DNA of 64,000 nucleotides from Actinernus sp. WN-2022 (Eukaryota > Cnidaria > Anthozoa > Actiniaria > Actinernidae). Numbering within the stretch: position 1 is the first letter of the stretch; each line of letters begins with the position of its first letter. Shown piece after piece: positions 51,656 to 61,371 of the stretch. Position numbers and translations under genes: made by a program. Where the stretch lies: NCBI GenBank assembly GCA_030867875.1, contig JAOWCC010001751.1, forward strand, positions 27,994,829 to 28,058,828. The letters are read 5' to 3'. Under the pieces are notes generated by a model. It was not told where the DNA came from. It was given only the letters and a program-made list of their open reading frames with translations, and made no database searches.

Positions 51656-52999
51656 ATGAGATTGAAGATGAAATACACTTTCATTTGAAATCCTCTTAGT
51701 ATCAAGTCGTGCTTTAATTCGCCAGTGAGAACGTCAAAAAAACAGACTGGTCTATTAATCGCTTTTATGGCATGACTATGATAACGCAGGATTCGAACAA
51801 CAGAATACTGGCAATTCAAGTGTATAAATGCAATACAATGACATATTCAGACTTTGAATTTGATTGAAAATAGATCAAAAACTCGGGGAAATGTCCGGCT
51901 AAAACTGTATGAATAAATGTGAAATGAAACATAAATTTCATAGGAAGAAAAAAAATTGTAATTCCTATAAATGAGAAAGCTCTTCTATTAAGCCGCTTCT
52001 CATATACACAGACTGTTTCACACAAAAACATTTGCGCTTATCGACACAAGAATTCAGTTGACCTTTCAAATAATTTATTCTGAGGTACGCATACTCTAAA
52101 TCACAGATGTTAAATAAAGCGATAATTAGAAGGAAAAGTACATTAACAGACAAACTGAGAGGAAATTTATTCAAATCAAAAAGAGTTTACTTACAGTACT
52201 TACGAAACTGAACTTTCGTTTTGGATCTTTTGGTAGTGTTGTTGAGTATACAGCACCCACCTTCGTGCACATATGCACTGAATCGGAATGAAAGTCGAAG
52301 CCTACCTCGAACTTAACTTTCAGCTAACCTGTTTCCTTTCATTCCACAATGAATAATAATCTCATAAAGTAAGCCCCGTAGCTTTCAATAAATTTGCCAG
52401 TGTCTGAATGAAACAGCTAGATCTTTTCCAATTTCTCTCACGAGTCACGGCAGAACTGAGACAGTCTCAAGCTACAAAACTTGAATTTTGATCCTCTTCA
52501 CAGTAACGTAATTTAACGTCTCAGATATTATATATATGCCCTATTTCAGCTAGCGCTGTGCATTTCAAATACTTTTTCCTCTCTCGTTGCTGGCAGTTCA
52601 TGCTTCTTGTTCGTGTAGTTGCCGCATTTCAGTTGGCAACACTGAAAACATCTGCTTAACTAAGATTTGTAAAAATCTTAGCGGATCATGTAAATATTCC
52701 GCTTGGCTCAATTGAGGGTTTCTGCCGTCAAAGTTCATTTTTTGTTTCAGTTTTCCCCATATTAGCCGACATGTATAATGTCTCGAGCTCTCAATCCAGT
52801 AGAAAGACTCTGGTTATTCTGTCGTAAAACATGCCTTAGCTGTACAAGACCGCCCACGATGGAATAGATTTCCGACAATGACTCATTGAAAGTGATATCT
52901 CCTTGTCTCGCCTTGTCTGAGAGCTTTGAACTTTCTTATCTGAGCGCGCCTGACGAGATCTAACCTTTGATGATAATTCGATACCCGTTGATATCCAAA
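51656..52999. other. Intergenic, no gene seen
   Basis: AT-rich. Short frames on both strands lack motifs and no repeat was recognised. Confidence 0.4.
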
Positions 53000-53370
53000 C
53001 GTGTTTGGATATTATATTTCGCTTACGTTTCTAAATGTACATTGGATCTGTCCAAACAGCGCTGATCGAATGTATTACGGCTCCTGGTTGTTCATGTATT
53101 TTTATGGTCAACAAGAGCGCCAGTTGAAATATCCTGAGCCTGTTGGAAGGCTTTCGCCCTCGCGGGTCGACCATTTTGATTTACTGTATTCACTTATGTA
53201 AATACATTAACCTGGCGATTGTTGCGTGACCAGCACAGTGCAATCTGATTGGTTTGAATTTGACCTTTAACGCATGCGCAGAAGCCGTCTGACATGAAAT
53301 AAAAATAATAAAAATAATAACGACTTGCATTTTAAGACTCGGCGCTGCCACAGGCAGCCCGAGTAATAAC
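53000..53370. repeat. Dispersed element, copy 3
   Basis: TGCAATCTGATTGGTTTGAA, ATGAAATAAAAATAATAAAA, GACTTGCATTTTAAGACTCG and GCAGCCCGAGTAATAAC match the 3' part of copies 1 and 2. Confidence 0.6.
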
Positions 53371-53446
53371 AGTTTAAACAAAATCTAATTACACTATAAT
53401 ACTAATATCCACTTCCTTAATTCTGTTAAGTGGATGGTTGTCTTAT

Positions 53447-53502
53447 CACGTGTTTTACTGATTTCGTATTCTACTGAGTCACGTGACAGACCACGTGACA
53501 CG
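53447..53502 (+). promoter_or_regulatory. Cluster of three CACGTG palindromes
   Basis: TCACGTGTTT, GTCACGTGAC and CCACGTGACACG within 55 bases, a pattern bound by bHLH-ZIP factors such as USF/MITF. No gene start nearby, so a regulatory role is unproven. Confidence 0.3.
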
Positions 53503-53659
53503 TTTTACTATACACAAACCACTTAAGGTAGTAAAGAATGGCGATACCTATTATCGTGAGAAACTTGGCGTACTTACCATACTCGACTGTGCTGAAATAA
53601 GGAAAACAGTTTTTAACCGAAATTTGACCCATGAACCAGGCCTTAACATGCTTGAGATG

Positions 53660-54870
53660 TGAAAGTATGCATACACAGTCGATCTCATCTAAAATTCCAT
53701 ACGAGTCAGAACATGAGTAAAAAACGAGTGAATACAAGCAGAACACGAGTGACTTCAAGTAAGCCAGGTTACCCTAGGATAACACAGGTAGCAGTCAAAA
53801 ATGCTCGGATTCAAATACTATTGTTACTCTGATCTAAAACCCCACACGAGTCAGAACACGAGTGAACACGTTATTAGTATGCACACAGTCAGATCACTAT
53901 TAGTACACACGCACAATCAGTCAAATTGGATTAAATGGACAATCACGTAGCAGCCGGCCAGAGTATAAACAAGAAGCTGCACGCAGGGGAACTAAACCCT
54001 AAAATCAACTCAATATCTATGCACGGATGTATTCGAATTAAATAAATTGTACTATTTAATTTTTCTATGTTACGCTTCTATCCGCTCAGACGGCTCAAAT
54101 CTTAGTTGTTCCGGGTTACCTGTGTTATCAGTGCGTTCCGTCTTTGTATTTCCAGGCTACCTGTGTTATCCTAGGGTACGCCATTCAAGCGGACGGCTGT
54201 CCGATGTTATCGTAGAGTCCCGAAAGTAACAACCCTCCGAAAGTAACGACCCCTAGACAATGGCAAAATCACGCTATGTCACGCGCCGCTGCAAATTTCC
54301 CTTTCGATTGAAATAAATAAAATGCTGCTTTATAAAAATATAACATCAAACCTAATCATATAATACTGAAGTATAGTTTTAAAGCAATTTCGGCTCGAGA
54401 TATCGTGCAAATACGCCGATGCAAGCGGATTACACACGGACTTCTACTTCTGTCACATCTTTTGATTTCTTGTCCGCCTGACACACTTTCAAAACTTTGG
54501 GCATGAATACTAATCGTGACACTGCACCCGACACAACTAAGCAAAGATAGAATAACACAGGTAGCCCGGAAATACAAAAATAGGGTACCGCACTGATAAC
54601 ACAGGTAACCCCCGAGACAACTAAGACGATTAAACATAATTATATTTGTTTATTATATTTTTTTGTTAATTAAATTATAAACCACTGTGCACTGGTGTTC
54701 ACTCATGTCCTGACTCATGTGGAGTTTTAGAACAGATGATCTTAGTATTTGGATCCTAGTATTTTTGGGCTACCTAGGGTACCCTGGCCTACTTTAAGTC
54801 GCTCGTGTTCTACTTTTGTTCACTCGTGTTCTGACTCGTTTTAGATGAGATCAACTGTGTGTGCGTACGT
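53660..54870. mobile_element. Composite palindromic element
   Basis: Outer arms: GTCGATCTCATCTAAAATTC, CGAGTCAGAACATGAG and GAACACGAGTGACTT at 53680-53785, mirrored at 54770-54860. Inner arms: TTACCTGTGTTATCAGTGCG and GTATTTCCAGGCTACCTGTG at 54102-54165, mirrored at 54548-54625. The motif ACCTGTGTTAT occurs five times (two on +, three on -). Between the arms at 53993-54104 is a fragment of the family C TTAA element (GGGAACTAAACCCTAAAATC). Confidence 0.75.
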
Positions 54871-54964
54871 TCGCATCTGATTGTGCGTTGTAATTGGCAA
54901 ACACGCAGTATCTGAGATAGTCCGCGTTACAAAATATACGCCGGAGTTCAAGCTGCGTGCAGCT

Positions 54965-55055
54965 TCTTGTTCCGTTCAGTTCGAGGTTTACATGTGATCC
55001 GACTGTTTGTCCGCGCCCGGGTGAAGCTTATACGGTAACTGATACTTAATGGTAA
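54965..55055 (+). repeat. 5' part of the split 112-bp repeat
   Basis: TTCCGTTCAGTTCGAGG through GATACTTAATGGTAA; continued at 58274. Confidence 0.9.
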
Positions 55056-55457
55056 GGGACAGACCATTAGAAAAGTTATGAGAGGAGGGGTGAGGGGATT
55101 CTCAAGCTGCATGATTTTTTTTTACTCCAGTTTGCTGTGCAGCAATTTTTTTTTCGGCTAAGATCTCATGCATGTTTTTTTATGTTTTTATATTTTTATA
55201 TTTTATGTTCTAATCTATTCTAAAATTAGCTTCCTTTGTACTTAAATAATTCTTGTCCTAAGGGACGGACCATTAGATATTTGAGGGGGGGGTTGGGCAA
55301 TTTTTTTGTGCAGGATATTTTTTTTTTCGCCAGAGGCTGTGCAGGACTTATTTTTCCGCCATGATTTGCTTGCAGGATATTTTTTTGTGTGCGTTTTTAT
55401 TTGTAAATGCAATAACTACGTACTTTCCAGCAATTATCAAACACGTTCATTCTAGAA

Positions 55458-55766
55458 ATGGAAGAATGCAGACAGCAGTTTGAAACGAGCCTAAGATCTT
55501 GCGAACTGTGGTGTCGCAAAATGCGTACAGAGCGCATTCAACTCCTAATGGCGTGTGCACAGCCAAGTATAGTAGGGAAATGGAGTACCTACTACAAAAA
55601 GAAAAGTGTTGAGGGCTTGCGCCAGCTGACAAGAGAGCGGTATCCGGAAGTTACAAAAATGCTGGATAATCATGAAGAAGGGCAAACTATACCACGCTTA
55701 GTGTACGAATCTCTGTGTAAATTCGAGGAAGGTTTAGAACCAGCTCAAGAGCTAGCCAAAGAATAA
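55458..55766 (+). CDS. Unrecognised ORF carried by the inner TIR element
   Basis: 102 codons starting MEECRQQFETSLRSCELWCR, helical and charged throughout (EGLRQLTRERYPEVTKMLDN, LVYESLCKFEEGLEPAQELA). It ends at TAA 55764-55766. Amphipathic heptads suggest helices; two Cys/Trp-rich turns (CELWCRKM). Not a transposase or Myb domain I recognise. It could be a captured host exon or an accessory protein of the element. Confidence 0.5.
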   Translation: MEECRQQFETSLRSCELWCRKMRTERIQLLMACAQPSIVGKWSTYYKKKSVEGLRQLTRERYPEVTKMLDNHEEGQTIPRLVYESLCKFEEGLEPAQELAKE

Positions 55767-56508
55767 GTGAGCAAATGTGAAGAACAGATAACCTCCTGTA
55801 GTCAGATCAGCCAAGGAGCGAAAGGTGAGAAAAACGTGGAAACTGAATGCGATGAATTGGAATTATAGTTATGGTAAATCAGAAACTTATCAAATATCAA
55901 TTTGATTTCCATCACTCTTTAATATCTGTGTTTGTAGTGCTATATTCTGTTTCCATTGGGAGGGAGGGAGGGGAGACCTTCATAGATACATACATCTGAA
56001 TGCCACATATTCATATCAATACACTACTGTATTAAATCACAAGTACTCCCCCTCTCCCTTCCCAGGCCAAGAGCATGAGATGATCGAGCTTTAGCAGGCC
56101 CATAGCTGATGTTTTACACACAAGCCGCAATGCCACATCGTGGCATTTTAATTTAGAAATTGATTGGTTACCATAAAGTAAACAGCCAATGAGGGTTTAA
56201 AGAAAATGCAAACACAATATGCCTATATTGATTTAGTCGTACTGATTCACTTGAGGGAAGAAACTGTGAGGGCTTGTGTTAATAAATAAATATATTAATA
56301 CTGCATGTTTGTTGGAAACACATAAATTCTATATGAAGCTTATACCAACTCTAAAGAGTGCCGACTGAAACACTATCAGTGAGGAGGTGGCCAAAGTGAC
56401 AGAACTGATAAATGTGGCGAAATGGGAGCATTGCTCTTCAGCTTGAATTGTTTGACATCTCTACAAAATAAAAGGAAAACAAATTAAAACAAAGAAAGAA
56501 AAAGAAAG

Positions 56509-56700
56509 ATGAAGAAGGCAAATGATATGGGCCAGCCAAGCGGAGATGGTGAAGAGGGGTGGGTCACTGAGGACGAAGAGGAAATAGAGGAAGAAGAAAC
56601 GAAGATGAAGAAGACAAATGAAATGGGCCAGTCAAGCAGAGACAGTGGGGAGGGGTCGGTTACTTTGGATGAACAGGAAATAGTGAAATTAGACGAATGA
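56509..56700 (+). CDS. Small acidic ORF with internal duplication
   Basis: 63 codons: a unit beginning MKKANDMGQPSGDGEEGWVT and a second copy from MKKTNEMGQSSRDSGEGSVT, joined by a Glu-rich run (EDEEEIEEEE). The duplication is visible at DNA level. Possibly the end of the gene started at 55458, or a low-complexity chance frame. Function unknown. Confidence 0.3.
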   Translation: MKKANDMGQPSGDGEEGWVTEDEEEIEEEETKMKKTNEMGQSSRDSGEGSVTLDEQEIVKLDE

Positions 56701-57750
56701 AATAAGTGAACAGTATTTTGTGCTCTTTGCTCTATAGGCATTTTATCCCAAAATGTTGTGTTGTACATATAAATAAAGTGTGCATGTCACTCAGCTAGGG
56801 TAAGTCTCGATTTGAAGCAAAATAATCACAAATTTCAACAAGATGACAAAGTCCACAAATTGTATTATTTTAAGCTTTGGTAGATTCTCATTAATTTATG
56901 AATATTTCCCTTCCAATCGGATTTAGGACCCCAACAATGTTCCAGTTTAGAAATGGTATTTCTTATTTTAGAATGACACTTTGTTAGTTTATAATAGAGA
57001 TAATTATAACAAAGACACTTTAAAGGCCCTGGGCCTTTTAACCCCAGGATGTTTTGTTACACAGATGTTAAAGAATCCTAGTCAGCCACTCCTTTGTTAT
57101 TGTTTACATTAAAAAGCAGAGACTGGTTTTTCCAAGCAAACTTCAAAATAATTGTCCACAAATAAAATATGATACTTAAAGTACAGAACTTAATAAAATA
57201 AATATTGAAAATATTGTGATTGCTTCCCAGAATTGGCCGATGTAAATGGATTCTCTATCCGACTCAGTATTTTCCTTGTCAACAAAATGGCAGCTGACAA
57301 TGATTCTTTAAGTTTATTTATTAACAGACAAGTTTATAATATGAGATAAACAAAGATACTAAAATATTTGGGTGTTAGCGTTTAGCCCAATGGCAGCCCA
57401 AAAATATTGATATTTGTTTTTAATGAACTTATGCTCTACAATGATTTCAAATGAAAATAAACTGCAAAATGTGGTTGTGATTGCTTAAAAAGTTTTTTCA
57501 TTTTCTAGAAAACACATGTTGCACAGCGAAGAGATATGTTCTAAACACCCTTTTAGCAGTGACCCTAAGTCTGAGTAGTCAACAACAATATCAATTTAAT
57601 GATACTTGATAAACGTGACAACATTCTTGGACATTTGTGTTCCTTGATGTAAATATTATTCTAAAAAAACATGGCTTTGCATGAATTTTTTTTCTGGGGT
57701 TTTTGTTGTGCACGATATTTTTTTTCCACGTTAAGGCTGTGCTCGATTTT
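56701..57750. other. Interior of the TIR element, no gene seen
   Basis: AT-rich, no transposase DDE or helicase motif in any frame. Confidence 0.5.
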
Positions 57751-58273
57751 TTTTTTGATATTTGCCCAACCCCTCCCTCAAATATCTAATGGTCCGTCCC
57801 TAAGTAAACTTTAAGAGCCATGCCCCTGTGAAAATCTCTTTTTTTTTTAACAGGGCATCAGAGCTAGCATGCCCATATTAAAAGTTATACTTTAACATTG
57901 ATACCTATAAAAGTGTACAGCTGCATCACCTTGCACGGCAAATGATTGTTTATGATTCAAGCTCATAGCGAGACCAGTGAAAATCCCATTCAAACAAATC
58001 TTTTTGAGACGAAAAGTTATGTAAATTTTTTGTGTAAATTTCTCCTGCCTTTTAATAGTGGATAAATCAAAGGATGTGTACATCTCACAAAAGAGTTGCT
58101 GCAACAAAAACACAGTGTGCATGATAGAAGGAAATTTGGAGTTGATGGCATCCCTGTACATTTGTGCAACCGGCGGCTGGCATCTGCCTTGCCTCTCCCC
58201 CTCTCCATGTAGGATTTTTTTCTGTGTTGCTGGCTGTGCACGAATATTTTTTTAAATAATTTTCCCTTGTCCC

Positions 58274-58305
58274 TAATTATCAATCATCACTCTACGATAA
58301 TCATG
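58274..58305 (+). repeat. 3' part of the split 112-bp repeat
   Basis: TAATTATCAATCATCACTCT followed by ACGATAATCAT, continuing 54965-55055. Confidence 0.9.
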
Positions 58306-58599
58306 GACCCACTATGCACGACGGATCTGATTACACTTAGGATCGACTAACGATCCGAATATTCTAAATATGTACAAAACTAGTTCAATTACATTTTTGA
58401 CAAAATAGATTTAAAACAAATTAATGATATAGATACAGAATAATTAGAGAGATAAAATTACTTGTAGAGGGTGTACGGTTGCCAAAGTAGCATTAAGCTT
58501 CCGAGTTGGCCACCGTTTACATTTGAGTAAATAAACTGAATAACTGAGCATGTTGTGTTATAAGTATTAAGACAAAATGAAAGGCTGATTGTACGGTAC

Positions 58600-59970
58600 T
58601 GGGAATATATATAATTATTACCGATATTTCGGTTGGCACGGCCAACCTTCCTCAGGGTACACAAGTATATGGCAAGAAACCGTTAGTTACAAATTTTGAA
58701 AACATGAATGTGAGACTAGGAGATAAAATTACAAGTGATGAGTGGTCGTGATAGAGAACTAAGCTAAATACAATTCCATAATAGAGACTAAGTGGTATAA
58801 AATTACATTTCTTCCTTTCTGTTCATGCCTTTAGGTTCTAGTGTTTGTCCTTTATCAATAAGAAATGCCTCGCGAGCCTTGCGTACGCCATCTCTATTAG
58901 AGTGGATGAGTTCTAAGGGAATTAATTGCATGTCATTAGGGCAATGGTTGTTAGTAAGAAAATGATCCGAGACAGCAGTAGCTTTAGATTTGTTAGTAGG
59001 TTTGTCAACAGGGCGACGGTGTTCATTAAAGCGATCTTTAAGGCGACGCTTAGTTTCTCCTATGTATTGAGCATTACAGCGTTTACAATGAACCATGTAT
59101 ATGAGATTTTTAGAATTACAGTCAATGTGATGTTTGATGGGCCTGATCTCGCCAGTCGAATGAAATGTATAATTAGTTTGGCCGTGATTAATGTAATTAC
59201 AAGTTAGACAATTATTACCACAGCGAAATGAGCCATGGGGGTCGTTAAGAGGATCAAGTGTATCAGTGTGGAGTTTGGATTTGACTAAAACGTCGTGTAA
59301 GTTTTTACTGCGTCGAAAAGCTGCAAACGGTGAAGTTCGGAATACGTTTATGCATCGGTTAGATGAAGAAAGAATGTTAACGTGTTTACGGATGATGGAT
59401 GATACGGATGGTAAAGCAGGGTTATATGTTATTACAAGAGGGACTTGGTTAGACTGTTTGTTAGCTTGTTTGGGTGTAAGTGCTTCTGTCCGTGAGATGG
59501 TATGAACGCGACGTATTTCTTTGTCTAAAAAGGAGCGGTTATATCCACGTTTGTTGAGGTAGGATTTAAGTTCGTTGGTGCGAGAGGTAAAGGTTTTGTC
59601 GGAAGAGCAGATACGGCGTAATCTGAGAGCAAGACTGAAAGGAATAGCGCGTTTGGTGTGTTGTGGGTGAGAAGACGAACGTAGTAAGTATTGGTGTTTG
59701 TCGGTGGGCTTGGTATAAAGATCTGTTTCAATGTTACCGTCATTTATAGAAACTGTAACGTCTAAGAAAGGTACTGATGTGAATGAGTGAAATGAAGTGA
59801 ATTTGATAGTAGGATGAAATTGATTAAGGTAAGAAATAAATGTGAGTAGTTCGTTTTCTGTGTGAGTTATAATACGTACGTCATCAATTAAATGAACTTG
59901 GAAAGGGAAAAAAAAGGGGGGAGAGAAAAAAGAAAAAAAAAAAAACACAAAACAAAACAAAGGCAAAAAC
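58600..59970 (-). mobile_element. Penelope-like retroelement, 5'-truncated
   Basis: Frame 59972-58803. It starts just before the RT catalytic box (HLIDDVRIITHTENELL), so RT fingers and palm are lost. Then come typical RT-thumb sequence (FTSVPFLDVTVSINDGN, YTKPTDKHQYLLRSSSHPQH, LRLRRICSSDKTF), a Cys-rich linker (RCGNNCLTCNYINHG) and a GIY-YIG endonuclease (LIYMVHCKRCNAQYIGETK, RRLKDRFNEHRR, REAFLIDKG). The endonuclease and linker are uninterrupted, suggesting a fairly recent copy. The 5' edge is a purine-rich A/G tract (59898-59960). Confidence 0.92.
58617..58660 (-). ncRNA. Hammerhead-ribozyme-like motif of the Penelope element
   Basis: On the - strand: TACC, CTGAGGA (core box CUGANGA), one extra A, stem GGTTGG / loop CCGTG / CCAACC, GAAA, TAT, C, GGTA. 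TACC and GGTA can form stem I; stem III is only ATAT, as in the very short stem III of Penelope hammerheads. Predicted cleavage is after the C at 58623. Penelope-like elements are known to carry such ribozymes. The extra A between core box and stem II is a deviation, so activity is uncertain. Confidence 0.55.
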
Positions 59971-59986
59971 AATAAAAATATTATGT

Positions 59987-61363
59987 TTAAAGTCGCTGTG
60001 TCACGGTACTGCGCATGTGTGAAAATCTGATGATTTTTGAATTATGTTCCGGCCCGGAACGAAGTTCTCAGAGGGGTGAAATATCGATTTTTAAATCGAC
60101 TTCCATCAGTGTTCTTTTTGAACTCATCCTTCCTCCTTTGGTCATTTATGGAAATGTAAGATGTGCTTAAATAAGTTTTAGTTATTTGTTTATTCAAAAT
60201 TAGTCGTTGCGGACTGCAACACAACTAAAACAAAAAAACATAAGTGATGCAAACGGCCACTGAGTACTCTGAATACAGCAGCCGAAAAACGCAAGAAATT
60301 GGAAACTTTTTGGCATTCCAACCAGAAGCGAAGAGGGTTTGGATGTCTAGTAGAGTTCACGAAACACATGGCAACTTTTCAAGTCGTATTATAAATGATA
60401 TGGCAGTTTTCAACAGCGATACGAAGAAATATATATCTACGGCTTAGAAACGAGGCCGACCGGGAGTACAAAGACTGTACGAAAAGTTAGATAAAACCTT
60501 TATTTGCTGGCAAAATAACCTCATGAACTCAAACACGATAGCCTTGTGAGCAATTGACATACATATGAAGCTCCAGAAGTGATTATTGAATACATGAGAA
60601 CCCATAGAGCAAACTGATAATAATAAAAGATAACGTGCTATTAGTTTCACGGACATTTGTGACTACGTACTAAACTCGCGCTACAGCATAGCTTGAAATA
60701 CTGTACGAAAACTCCCGTTTAAAAATTTCCTGATGCCGAAAGAACCATAGAATCTTAAGCCAGATATCCTTCTGACCAATCGACATAAATATTAAGCTGT
60801 GAAAGTAAGTTTCCAGTCCATAACAGCCGATAGTGCAAACTAGTAAACAGCCACTCGTACTTCCGAAAGTATTGAACTTTTTAGCGCAAATGTATGTGTT
60901 ACGTTTCCAAACTTTAAGACAAGAAATCGTCCGTAGAATGTTCTATATTTTTTACAGCAGAGAACTGTGTTATTAGTCATGTAGAAATAAAACAATGGTG
61001 CCATTGGGAGAATTATTTCATGTCAAAAGTGCACAACGAAGAAATATATATCTACGGACGCGAGCAGCTTGTTTCACTTTGGTCAAATTCGGACTGTTTA
61101 CGACTGGAACAGCAAAAAATACAAGCAAGTAATAAAATATAGATACCATTCTTTACTCAATGCTGTTTACCTTGGATGTAGGAAGAATAAAATCCTTGTA
61201 AATCTCACCATATACTGTGCATAACTACAATCTGTGAATACCCGAACAGTGTGGAGTTTCCTGCAAATTATTTTGATTGATTCTCATTGGATGTTACACA
61301 ATACAGCTGTCAATTCAATGTCTGGAGACTGTGACATGCGCAGTACCGTGACACAGGGAGTTC
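59987..61363. mobile_element. TTAA-type element, family B, 1.37 kb
   Basis: TTAA at 59987-59990; left end AGTCGCTGTGTCACGGTACT, GCGCATGTG; right end CATGCGCAGTACCGTGACAC, AGGGAGTTCT. The right TTAA is decayed to TAAA. TTCCGGCCCGGAA at 60050 is shared with the 15296 element. Internal ORFs (60244-60447 and others) are short and unrecognised. AGAAATATATATCTACGG occurs twice inside. It directly abuts the LINE 3' end at about 61371. Confidence 0.8.
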
Positions 61364-61371
61364 TAAAAATC

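Larger units (their letters stand above)
55259..57803. mobile_element. Inner 2.54-kb TAA-flanked TIR element
   Basis: TAA at 55259-55261 and 57801-57803. Terminal inverted repeats of about 40 bases: GGGACGGACCATTAGATATT and TTGAGGGGGGGGTTGGGCAA, mirrored at 57755-57800 with one or two differences. Behind them are T-rich subterminal blocks with GGCTGTGC. A 3-bp TAA duplication and GGG ends fit PIF/Harbinger. Two short ORFs inside (55458-55766, 56509-56700) are not recognisable transposases. Confidence 0.9.
55053..58276. mobile_element. Outer TAA-flanked PIF/Harbinger-like element
   Basis: TAA at 55053-55055 and 58274-58276. Termini GGGACAGACCATTAG and CTTGTCCC are inverted with mismatches. 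Removing it restores the 112-bp repeat seen intact at 44437-44548. Its right end resembles (inverted) the element at 37173. The outer element proper is about 680 bases; the rest is the nested element below. Confidence 0.88.
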
